From Stenogyne calaminthoides (lineage: Eukaryota; Streptophyta; Magnoliopsida; Lamiales; Lamiaceae), in NCBI GenBank assembly GCA_037126765.1, contig JBBCBC010000027.1:12610406-12674405 (forward strand): 64,000 bases of DNA, given 5' to 3'. This document shows positions 46,059-56,689 of the stretch, piece after piece (the stretch's first letter is position 1; the number at the start of each line of letters is the position of its first letter). Below the pieces are notes generated by a model, which was not told the DNA's origin, did not search any database, and worked only from the letters and a program-made list of their open reading frames with translations. The translations under genes were made by a program, and so were the position numbers.

Positions 46059-49000
46059 ATGGATGTGGGTATTTCCTCAATTAGAGAGATTTTACCAGTG
46101 CCGACGACTCAAATTCACAGGTTGCGAGTTCCGGCGGCGGCGTTAAAGGAAGGAGAGGCGGCGGTACGGCGGCGCAGCGCGTTGAGGAGGGTGGACAGAG
46201 AATTGGAGAAGGGGAGTTACAAGGGAGCGGTTTCTCTCGTAAAGCAGTTGAAGGCTCATCCCGCCGGCCTCCTCCGCGGCTTCGGCGCCGCCGCTCCAAA
46301 GGTATACTTACACCATTTCTCGAACCTTGCAAGATGAACTCAATTCTTTGAGTAACTGAGATATTTCTACATTTTAATGCATGTTTAATTTCATGAGAAC
46401 TGCTGATTTTCTTCACCTTCCCTCATCTTATAATGTTCTAGTTTGATCTAAATACTCCACATTAATTTTAGGCTATCTACATTTCCCTAAGAAGTTTATA
46501 TAGACAAAGTCACATTATTAGCTGATAGAACATAGTCATACGTCCTCAACTTTATGGTTGGCATAATATTGAAATCTGACTCAACTCTATGATCTTTCTG
46601 ATATGTCTATGTCCAATCACTTCAGCATCGTTACAAAGTGTGAAGAGTTGCAAATGGTGATTGATTGGTGGTGTGTGTGCCTTGAGGTGGAGTGTTATTA
46701 ATTCCTAAAGTTCAGTTAAAATAGGGAATTCAAATATAAGAGCAATGAAGTTTGTGCATTTACAATTTTTGAAATGCTTATTTGTTTGCAGATTTCGTAT
46801 TATAGGTCCCTAGAAGTGTACCATTCTTGGATGAGTTAAACTTAGCTGGGAAGAGCGAAGTATCATCGTTGCAGTCAGTAGTTGATGCGGTCCTTCATTC
46901 CATTAAATGCAGTCTAGAGTTTCAACTCAAGGAGGAAGAAACTGGGGTACGCCAATATGATTTTTTGTTTAAATGTTGTCTTTCTTTTATTCTATGCACC
47001 AGAAGATGAATATAATTACTTGAATAGAAGGTGTCTTTTTACAAAATGTCCTATTTGCTAACTAGAAGAAAGAGGTTGTTTTGAGATTCTTTATGCCCAT
47101 AAATATGGTTGATTGCTTTATTACTTTCCTAATCTTTAGTTCAATTAAACTTGTGTAGATCTCACAACCAGACTTCAAGGAAACGATGGAGGAGGACACT
47201 TGTAATTCCATTTACAAAGATCGTCTAATGTGTATTCAAGTAAGAGGTTATAGCCAATTCATTCACTTTAAGACCCTTTTTTTTTTTTTGGAAGCCTCAA
47301 ATGTTTATTGCCAATGCTAATTACCAACATGAATAGTCTGTTGAGAGAATAATATATTCATAAAACAGAAGCATTATACCAACTCCCTGTTTGGTGTATC
47401 TGATTGAAAGAGGAGTTCTTCCCTTAAAACTTAAAAGTAATGCTAGTCAAAGAGAGTATGTTATGCACGATGAATCTAATGAACAAAATGCACTAACAGG
47501 TCAATGTGATTCTCATTGGCATAAATTTAATGTTACAAGTCTATTGTTGCTCCATGCGTATGTTGACCTTGAATATTTTAGTATAGAGTAATACTTCAGG
47601 GAACCAGTTGCCACGTGCTACTGGTGCAATTTAATCCAATTTTGATTAAATTTTTTTATCCAAACTATTATTCTATATTTTTTCGCAAATCATAAAAAAA
47701 TGGTCTAAAATATTAGTTCATGCGGAGAAAAGTGCCGGCTCAAAGTATTACTTGTCCATTATACTTTAAAAGTTGCTAATATTGTTCAAATTACAAACTA
47801 ATACTTTTTTTCGTATGAACTAATACTTATCTTCATATGAACTAATATTTTTCATTATATATTTCAGTATAATTTTTTTTTTGGTGAATGAGTCAAAATT
47901 GCATCTGTTGCACCATGCAATTGGTGTGTTGAAGTTTTTGTCTTCAGGTATAACATACTCTTAGCTAGATCCAGTTACCTGCATTTTGCATCAAAGATAA
48001 TTGTGTTTCCTTATGCATTCCTTGTATGTTTTATATATTAAATTCAAGCTACTTTCAGCAGTGTTCAATTACACTAGTTTGTTTCATCTTTGATCCCAAC
48101 ATGAGATTTACAGCAATTTTATGTTTTTCCAGCATGAAGCTGGTCATTTTCTAGTTGGGTATATGCTTGGGGTCTTTCCAAGGAGATACAAAGTACCGAG
48201 TGTAGATGATCTACTACGGGACAAATTTTCTCGTGGAAAGGTGGAATTTTTGGCTTTGAATTTCTTAGAGATGTAAGTACACTCGTCAAGTAAACTTTTG
48301 GTGTCAAGTTTTAAATAAAAATCATTAAATTGGATGAAAAACACCTGATTTATGGATGACTTGTTTTATGATACAATCACTTTTCTGAACAAAATAGTTG
48401 TTTGTAGTATATATAAATCTTTTATTTATTTGCGTACATTCTTTTGCGTAAAACTATGATTGTATCCCTCTAATCAACTTCGACATAATGGTTACAACAA
48501 AATTTGAAGTTCAATATTTCTAAGTCAATGATTGAAGTTTCATGCAACTTGTAAAGATTGATAATGATTGATACAATTGGCTGCATCTTATGATATATGG
48601 CTTTACAATATAATGCTCACTTCCAAGCCATCAAGAATGGCAACTTTAATATGAATGAGTTGAAAAAAAGAAGGCATATTTATGTAGTTCTGTATCACTT
48701 AGTAATTTCCCCATCATCTTACTCCCTATCGTAGTTTAATATTCACAGGTTGGTTTTGATACCATGTCAAACAAAAACATTTCCAGAGGAAGGCTTAAGA
48801 ATGAGGTGAGAATTCTGTAGCTATGCTTTTCTTTTCTTCCTGAAGTGTTGATATATATATATATATGGCAGCTACAGATACTGGGTGGTAGGATACAAGT
48901 TGGTGCCAAATTCTAATACTGGCCAACTAATACTTTTTAGTAAAATAACTAATACCATTTAAAAATGCACTTGAGAGTGGTGTATAGAAGTATTTTCCAA

Positions 49001-49561
49001 AGTAATATTATGGAGGATTTGATATTGTTCATCATCTTAAACCTTTGTATAAATATATTTCTATAACATAATCATTCTTCATCAGTTAGCAAGCAGATTC
49101 TAATTGTTCGAACGATGAATCTTGTTTCATAACAGACTCTAAAAAAGTTTTCATGTGTGATACTCGGAGGGTTGGTAGCAGAGCATCTGGTATTTGGTTA
49201 CTCAGAGTTACTACACTCAGACGTTTCAACGGTCAGTTTATGCATATCTGGTAATGTTGAATACAAAATCATTCCTTCTGATTTGCCTATTTGAAATCAA
49301 GGATGGTAATGCATGTTTGGCTTTTAGTTATATGTGTCACTAACTGAGGCTTATCAACAGTTGGACAGAGTTCTTAAGTGGTTAGATTTCACGGAAAAAG
49401 AGATCGCTTCCAAGACTAGGGAAGCTGTAGAAACTGCAGTCGTGATACTCTCTCATCAGAGTGAAGCTCAGTCTAAGCTAGCTGAAGCCATGGCTTTGGG
49501 AAGATCAGTTGGTTTTTGCATTGACACGATAGAGACAACGCTAAATTTCAATGAGTTATAA
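46059..49561 (+). CDS. M41/FtsH-like metalloprotease without membrane segments (paralogue B)
   Basis: Exons 46059-46301, 46806-46946, 47159-47239, 48133-48272, 48787-48805, 49136-49231, 49361-49561 give 306 residues with GT-AG sites. The fifth is a 19-base micro-exon, required to restore frame and homology. The last two exons have exactly the same lengths (96 and 201) as in paralogue A. HEAGH is at 156-160. LGGLVAEHLVFG and SDV (D237) keep the M41 signature, here closer to true FtsH than in A. Residues 82-155, which hold the membrane helices in A, are hydrophilic here. The N-terminus is Arg/Ala-rich and could be a transit peptide. It is therefore predicted to be a soluble relative. The substrate is unknown. 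Introns 3 and 5 hold short TIR elements. Confidence 0.85.
47590..47938. mobile_element. Short TIR element (TGCACC family), copy 2, in intron 3 of paralogue B
   Basis: Ends 'atacttcagggaaccagttg' and 'gcaccatgcaattggtgtgt' are related to the copy at 19635-19811. The interior is longer (350 bp) with 'aactaatactt' repeats. Confidence 0.5.
48868..48995. mobile_element. Short TIR element (TGCACC family), copy 3, in intron 5 of paralogue B
   Basis: 'gccaactaatac', 'taaaataactaataccattt' and 'ggtgtatagaagtatt' nearly repeat the interior and right end of the copy at 19635-19811. Confidence 0.6.
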
Positions 49562-49952
49562 TTCGGCTTAGTCTTCTCCGTACGGAGACTGCTACCAGTA
49601 AACAATAGATGGGCCTTCCAAGAAGGCGACGGTTGCCTATTTTTATTCGGTTTTTGGTGTTCATTGGTATGGCATTCTCAGTATAACAGTAGGGTAACAA
49701 GTTGAGAATGTGTAAGGCTATTCATTGATTGATTTGTTGTGAAATTGAGATGGGACTTTATCAAAAATGTGGATTGAGATATGTATACATAGGTTTAATA
49801 TCTGTTACTTGTCACTAAAAATACTAAAGTGATTAGAGCATGTTCTGAATCTTCATTGATACTTGGAGATAATAGGAACGAAAATTGATACTAGAAGTAT
49901 AAAGTAGCTCCAAAACGGAAATTAATATTAGAATGTAATAAATATGTGGTTA
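49562..49952. other. 3' UTR and spacer after paralogue B
   Basis: Likely 3' UTR for the first 250-300 bp, then AT-rich spacer up to the retrotransposon target site. No gene. Confidence 0.4.
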
Positions 49953-49957
49953 CAAAT

Positions 49958-50571
49958 TATTGTGTACTAAAATATATGGGATAAGGATTAATGATGTGGT
50001 TTGATGATCTTAGTGACACAAACAACAAATGTGTTAAGTGGATTACATTTATGTTATATGGTTGTTTGTGAGAATAAGTGCTTGAGTAATCAATTTGCAA
50101 GAGTTTTGGTAAGATATTGAATTCTCTAGCCTTCTTGGTCATAAATGACCCATATTTATAGGGTTTGAGAGAGTGGAGCTCACTCTCCTGGGTTACAAAA
50201 TGCTACAAGATTGATGTGACCCAGGTCGGAGGTCGTTGGGAGGCCCGAGATAACGAGAACTTTTGGCACCTCTCTGGGACGTCTCCCAATACAAATCCGG
50301 ATTTGCAGGGATTTAGTCGTTTAAGTACTCCTAGTTGTCAGTCATAACTGTCCTTTGCAGCCTTATATCTGATTTAAATCCATTTTAGGTAAACTTCTCC
50401 GCGCTGCCCGTCTGACACTAGTCAAATCGTAGTTAATGCTCCGTACTTGAATTAGTCCGAGGTCACCGAGGTCCTCACAGGTCGCGAGGTAATATACTTG
50501 TCGAATTCTTTGATAAGTTCTCCGAGGCTTTTTTCCGGTCGCGGTCCAACCTCGCGATTATGCACACAACA
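49958..50571 (-). repeat. Gypsy element 3' LTR (left copy)
   Basis: 614 bp, closely similar to 61323-61970. The first bases are TATTGTG instead of TGTTGTG. Confidence 0.88.
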
Positions 50572-50815
50572 ACAATTACTAGCTCGCCTCCTATGCTCGC
50601 CACTTACGGCCTGCTACCTTTCCTATCTTTGCTCGATCGCGGATGCCGAGGTCCCAAGACTTCTGGAGTACGCGTGGTCTTGGTCTTGGATATTAGTGTG
50701 GTGACAAGCTCGCCTCGACTGTCGTGCCTATTGTGGGCTAAATAATGATGGCTCGTGGGCCTCACGCGCTGGATACGAAAGGTCGCGGGATGATCCACGC
50801 CCCCTAAATCCTTGC

Positions 50816-50823
50816 TATAAATA
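50816..50823 (+). promoter_or_regulatory. TATA box of the antisense gene in the gypsy element
   Basis: TATAAATA preceded by a GC-rich stretch and followed 30-40 bp later by a CT-rich leader. The first ATG of the antisense frame is at 50990. Confidence 0.55.
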
Positions 50824-50989
50824 CATCCCCTCTCTTTCATTTCTCATTTTTCGCTGAACCGAAATTCTGAGTGCTCCTATTCCTTTTGTGATTTCGGGTG
50901 ATCAATTTGTCTCGACTCTCGCAATATTAGGGCTCTTTCGATGGTAAAATTCCCCTTCTCTTTCTTCTAGTTACGTCCTTCTGCGATTA

Positions 50990-53775
50990 ATGGCATCTGC
51001 AAATCGGGAAGATTCGGGGAGCGTGGCGAGAGTTCTGCTTCTATTGATGTGAGTCGCCGGCGGCGGGGCATGGTGGGGCCAAAGTCGGCCAGAACGTTTT
51101 TCTTCGAAACCGTCGTTGAAGAACCCGTCTTGGGATAGGGAGAGGTCACATGGAAAAGGCGTCGTCTGCATCGAGCCATAGATGATCCTTTGGAAAAGAT
51201 TTTGGCTCCAGCCGAACCGGAAATTCAAATTTTGGAGGAGGCGGGAGAGGAAGAAGGCGTCCCCAGTTTGGGATCTATTGACTCAGCCGAGTTCGATTTC
51301 TTGTCGGATGAGGTCATCCTCGAAGTACCGAGCGAGGACGACAAGATTGATGATGTTGATCGCAAGTTGAGAATTGAAGAGAGTTTGGCTCATCCTCGCG
51401 AGGTGATCCCTAGGCCAACTCGGATTCGTGAAGATAGTATCTTTACGCGAGCGAGGTGATTAGCTCGGTGACTGAAGCCAAATTCTTCTTGTGGCGGGAA
51501 AAATTTCAAGTTCTTAGCGACGTTCATTTCTGGGTCCCCGGATACGAGATCGATTATGCCGACCAGGTCCCCGATAGGTGCGTTACAATGAACTATGATA
51601 CGATGAAGGCTGGACTCCGCTTTCCACTTCATCCTATGATTACCTCGCTATTGTGGTTCTGGGGTCTAGCTCCAACCCAAATTACTCCTAATGGGTGGAG
51701 CAATATTATCGAATCTTATCGTTGTTCGGCTGCGTCCAGCCTCGGGTTTACCCTTCTGCCAAAGAACTGAACTCTTTAATCTCGCTAGCGAAGTGGGGAA
51801 AAGATCCAGGGTACTACTACGTGAAGGCTTGCCCCCACATGAAAATAGTTGAGGATCTCCCTAGCAAGGTCCAAGATTGGAAAGAGAAGTGGTGGTTAGT
51901 GGGGAGCCTGGCAAAGCCCTGTCTTCGCCCTAGGATCCCTTAGATATCGCGAGATTCCTCGCGACTATATGACCTTTTAAACGTAAGTTCCTTTAATTCC
52001 GCCTTTTCCATAATACCGATATAACTTCTTCTCCCTATTGTAGCTCCCAAGAATTCCAGGACGTCCGAGCTCTCACTTTCCTTTCTCGTTCGGATGATCC
52101 AAGTGTGTCTGATTGATCCTGACGAGCGATCACTGGTCGTTTTGAAAAAAATAAAGTGTTGGGAGTCGGCTGGTTTGATTGTCCCACCTCGCTCCTCTCT
52201 CTCCGGAGACAATCCCGGTAAGCGAGGTGAGTTTTGATTTAACAATTCTTATTTAAAGCTTCTCTTAACAATTTTTATCCTGATTTTCTTTTGTCCCCCA
52301 GTCATTTTCATTGAGCCCATTCGGTTAACTTCCGCCAAAGCTATCGAAGTCATGGACAATCTGAACGTCGAAGAACTCTGCGAGAAGGTCGCTCTTGCCT
52401 TGGATCTCTCAAGGCAGAGGAACGAGAAGAAGAAAACGACCCAGGCCCATAAAGGCGATATGGACGAGAAAGGTGAGGGCGTTGGGACCCGAAGATGAAG
52501 ATAAAAGCCCTCACCCCGTCACGAGGTCAGAAACGTGCGGCTGCTGATAGCCGAGCGCCATAGGGGAGTTCGCCCGTGCGGCCTCGGCCTTCGGTCAACA
52601 TGGAGGCGCTCCGAGAATCTGAGAGCGGGAAAATTGTCTTCTCCGGGTCCGGAGGAATCCGGATACGATCTTCGAGCTGACTAGTCGTCGGGACTGCGAG
52701 GCAGAGGATATCACTTTCTTGGGTTGGAACCCTGAGCATCGCAAGAGGTAATGCCCGAGGTCCGACTTCATTTACTTCGTATTTTGTGTGAATATTCATC
52801 TCATTCATTATCGTTATTTTGCAGGTATAAGCTGGATGACAGAGTGTTCCGAGGTGAGGCCTCTCGTAATTTCTTGTGGTCGCGGAATCTTGCTGGTAAT
52901 GATACTCAACCTCTGTACCTCCGTCGTATTGCCAATGATGTTGTCAAATCTTGGACCACGATCCTTCACGAGGAGACCCAAACTCAGCAATTCTCAGAGA
53001 ATATGACCTCGGGGGTTGCTTTATTTATGCCGCCTCCTCGCTTTTTCGAAAAAAGTCGGGGGAGCAAAAGATGATAGGTTTAAAAACAACAGTACGTAAA
53101 GTCGAGTCCGGTTGCATGATGATGCGGGCGGACTTAGATAGGCAAATGAAAGACCGGGAGTCCGCCATCACCGCCAAGGTCGCCGAGGAGAAATTGAAAG
53201 AGGTGACCCGAGAGAGGGATGATATAGGGAAGAAAATCCAGACGATGAAGAAAGATCTCGACCTCCATGGTCAAAAAGAGAAAATGAGCTTGGATAAGAT
53301 CATCAAGCTGGTAGATAGGGTCCGATTTCTGGAAGCTGCTGCCGAGCAAGTCCCTGCCACCATTAAACTGGAGCGGAACCATGCCTTGAACATTTCCTAT
53401 ATCCATTCGTATGCCAATGTTGTTCGGGTGGTTCAACGGGCGGGTGACCTCACTGGGGCTCAGATGGCGGTGAAAGAGGGGTTGACTTCCTATATGCTCA
53501 ATAATCCTGTCCGCAAAAAGGAAGATCTCCCGATTAAAGACCTTGCTGCCTTCGGTGTTGACTTCAGTTTCCTTCCGCCCAACACTAATCTGTATGACCC
53601 AAACGAGCTATTCGGGATGTTGGATTTGGAGGAAAGTGAGGATGGAGGAGCCGGCGGTGAGGCGGCTGAGGAGGTTGAGGATGCGGGAGGTCAGACTGGC
53701 GTTGAGATTCCCGGGGTCGAACAAATTGTGTCGATCAACCCTAATGAGGGGACCCCGGATGCTCCGCCGAGCTGA
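50990..53775 (+). pseudogene. Antisense extra ORF of the Tat element (gypsy-type transposon protein), with introns
   Basis: Runs opposite to gag-pol. From ATG at 50990 there are acidic segments (51190-51459), then a domain (51456-51943) with KAGLRFPLHPMITSLLWF, like the 'putative gypsy type transposon' domain PF04195. It ends in a coiled-coil and acidic tail frame (52951-53775) of 274 codons. Plausible GT-AG introns: 51983-52043, 52218 or 52227 to 52301, and 52748-52824. Several one-base frame breaks (near 51030, 51130, 51460, 51720) make it a pseudogene as written. Extra antisense ORFs of this kind are known from Tat elements. Their function is not established. Confidence 0.65.
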
Positions 53776-54129
53776 TTCCCCTGATGATGTTTTTCTGCGG
53801 CAGTATGCCAATTGCCTTCGGGCTCTTCTATCTGATCGCCCTTCGGAGTTTTCTTTAAATCATGTTGCTAAGTTGCCCCTCGGGGCGTGTAAGTGTTTGC
53901 TCGTGGGGCGTAGAATTTCTGTTGTCTTCGGGCGTTGTACTTTTTGCTACCTTTGGGCATTTATTAATGAAATCCACGTTGCTTTTCCCTTTTTACTTTT
54001 CTTGCTCCTTCTTTCGAATGCTTGTTTTACTTTTCGCCAACACTTTGAGGTCTACGAGTTCGTGTATCCTGTCTTCTTGAAGACCTGGATAACAACAAGT
54101 GATGAATGATCTGTTAATCTATAATCGTT

Positions 54130-54690
54130 GTGACCTGATTACCGACTTAGGTGAGGCGTGTGACCGAGGTCGTCTTATAGATGGTATGCGACCAGATTGC
54201 CTTAGATATTTTTTATTCTGTTGGCTTAGATAGGTGTGCGACCTGATTGTTGACTTAGATAGGACACGCGACTGAGGTCGTCTTATAGATGGTATGCGAC
54301 CTGACTGTCGACTTAGATAGGGCATGCGACCGAGGTCATCTTCTAGATGGTATGCGACCTGACTATCGACTTAGATAGGGCATGCGACCTGACTGTCGAC
54401 TTAGATAGGGCATGCGATCGAGGTCGTTTTATAGATGGTATGCGACCTGACTGTCGACTTAGATAGAGCATGCGACCGAGGTCGTCTTATAGATGGTATG
54501 CGACCGAGGTCGTCTTATAGATGATATGCGACCTGACTTGTCGACTTAGATATGGTATGCGACGTGATTATCGATTTAGATAAGATATGCGACTTGATTG
54601 TCGACTTAGATATGGTATGTTACGTGATTGTTGACTTAGATATGGTATGCGACGTGATTGTCGACTTAGATATGGTATGCGACCTATTTG
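54130..54690. repeat. Tandem repeat block between pol and the antisense ORF of the gypsy element
   Basis: About ten imperfect copies of a unit of roughly 55-60 bp, containing 'ggtatgcgacctgactgtcg', 'acttagatagggcatgcg' and 'accgaggtcgtcttatag', with shortened variants. Tandem repeats at this place are common in Tat elements. Confidence 0.85.
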
Positions 54691-54699
54691 CCTTTGAAA

Positions 54700-55176
54700 T
54701 TTTCTAAAGACTTTGGACAAAAATGATTTTGCTTGAAAAGACTTCTCGCGGAACTGAAATTTTATCCTTCTGTCCTAGTCTTTAGGAACATGGTCATGAA
54801 TTTTCTAGACTTTAGTTTCATTCTTTCTATTTGCAAACTTTTCTTTTACTGAACTCGTGAGAGGTCGGGGACCAAGTTCGTAAATGTGAAAGACTATAAA
54901 AAGTTATGAAGAATTTAAGGTGAGTTTTAATTTGCTAAAATTCGTTCTATGTGTTTTTAGAAGAATTTTCTACCTGTTTTGCTTATCTTTTTTCATTTGC
55001 GGATCTATTTATGACCGAACTCGTGAGAGGTCGGGGACTTGTCCCCCTAGTCCGGGGATGTAAAAAAGTTGCATAGAATGATGACAAATTTTAACTCACA
55101 AAGAACCTTGGACAAACGTGATTTTATTTCTAAACTTGATAAAACTTATGAAAACATGATGCATGAAGATAGATGG
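54700..55176. other. Gypsy spacer between pol end and tandem repeats
   Basis: Contains two copies of 'gaactcgtgagaggtcgggg' (about 54857 and 55018), hinting at an older duplication. No reading frame. Confidence 0.5.
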
Positions 55177-56667
55177 TTACTGGTAGAACTTTTTTAGGTA
55201 GGTCGCATTCCAAGAGTACATCGTGGGAGTGCCATCCATGTCCTCGAGCTGATAAGCCCCATTTGGTAAACACTTTGATATTTTCATTGGGCCCTCCCAG
55301 GTCGGGCCAAACACTCCTTTTTGGACTCCGAGAATTTTTCTTAAAACGAGGTCACCGACTCTGAATCTTTGGACTTTGGTTTTTGAGTTGTAGTACTTTT
55401 TCGACTTCTGTTTGTAACTTGCATTTTTCAAGTTAGCCTCTATTCTTATTTCTTCAAGGAGGTCGAGGCTGAGGGATATGGTCTGATCGTTGTCCTCTGT
55501 GATTGTCTGCGACGTCCGATGACTTCTCGGCTGGTATGACTGCCTCTGTCCCAAATGCCAAGGCAAAAGGTGTTTCGCCTGTTGAGTTTCGAAATGTGGT
55601 TCTGTACGACCATAAGATGCTTGGAAGTTTGAAAGTCCATAATCCCTTTGACTCAATGAGTTGAGTTTTTAGGGTATGTTTGATTATCTTGTTCACGGCT
55701 TCAACTTGTCCATTGGATTGAGGGTGAAAGGGAGTGGAGAACAACTTTGCAATTTTCCACTTTGCAAAAAAGGCGTCGATCTCGAATCCATTGAACTGCT
55801 TTCCATTGTCTATGATAATTCTTGCGGGAGGCCAAAACGACAAATGATATTTTTCCAGATGAATCGGATGATTTTCTCTTGAGCAATGGTTGCTAGTGGC
55901 TCTGCTTCTGCCCACTTGGTGAAATAGTCTACTGCGACCACGACGAACTTCGAGTTGCCTGGGGCCTTTGGAAAAGGACCAATTAGGTCTATCCTCCATT
56001 TCGTGAATGGCCACGGGCTGTAAATCGAGATGAGCTCCTCTGGAGCTCGTTTGACTGTTGGGGCGAAAAAATAGCACTGTTGGCACTTCTTCGCATATGC
56101 GATCGCATCCTTTCTCAATGTTAGCCAATAATAGCCATGTGTGATTGTTTTGTAGACGAGAGATTGACCTGCGGTATGATTTCCACAATCTCCTTCGTGG
56201 ATTTCTTTCAAGACTACTTGGCCTTCTTCTGGGGTGATGCACTTCATCGGTGGCAATGAGAAACTTCGCTTGTAAATTTGCTCGCCGACTATGGTGTATC
56301 TCGCTGCTCTTAGTTGTAAATGGCGAGTTGCGATCTTATCTTCTGGCAGTGTACCTTTCTCGATGTAATCTTTGATTTCGGTCATCCAATTTCCTTCTGG
56401 GGTTGCGATCTGAAAGACTTCCATTCGTGAGTTTGATGGACTTACTTGGTTTGTCCAAGTTATTTCCTTTATGTCGATGGCAACGCTACCTGTAGAGGGG
56501 GTGTTTAGTTTGGTAACTGCGATGTTGTCCATGTCGACAGCACCTTCCGAGGTGGCCAGGCGAGCCAAAGCGTCTGCTTGTGTGTTATCAGCTCGCGGCA
56601 TTAGTTCTATTTGTATTTCTTCAAATTTTTCTTTAAGGCTCTTTGCTATCTGTTGATACTTCACCAT
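55177..56667 (-). pseudogene. Gypsy integrase remnant
   Basis: The frame 56667-55810 holds a zinc HHCC module (EIHEGDCGNH... KKCQQC), then WRIDLIGPFPKAPG and DYFTKWAEAEPL of the catalytic core. The second Asp block IIDNGKQF and the Glu block NGQVEAVNK lie in the next frame (56242-55454). The C-terminus (55656-55177) has RFRVGDLVLRK and ends ATYLKKFYQ, the usual end of Tat pol. Two frameshifts. Confidence 0.85.
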
Positions 56668-56689
56668 CTGCTCGCCTCACGTTTCGTAC

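Noticed and set aside
46059..49561. Treating the right metalloprotease paralogue as a pseudogene
   Set aside because: Every exon can be joined in frame with consensus splice sites and the metal ligands are kept, so decay is not supported.
50600..50840. Minus-strand 78-codon frame near the left gypsy LTR
   Set aside because: It falls between the 3' LTR and the antisense gene leader with no domain, so it is more likely the untranslated 3' region.
52951..53775. The 274-codon frame as an independent host gene
   Set aside because: It lies inside the gypsy element between its LTRs and connects through plausible introns to a gypsy-type transposon domain upstream.
54130..54690. CRISPR-like array
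   Set aside because: Repeats are contiguous and diverged without unique spacers, and the DNA is from a plant retrotransposon.
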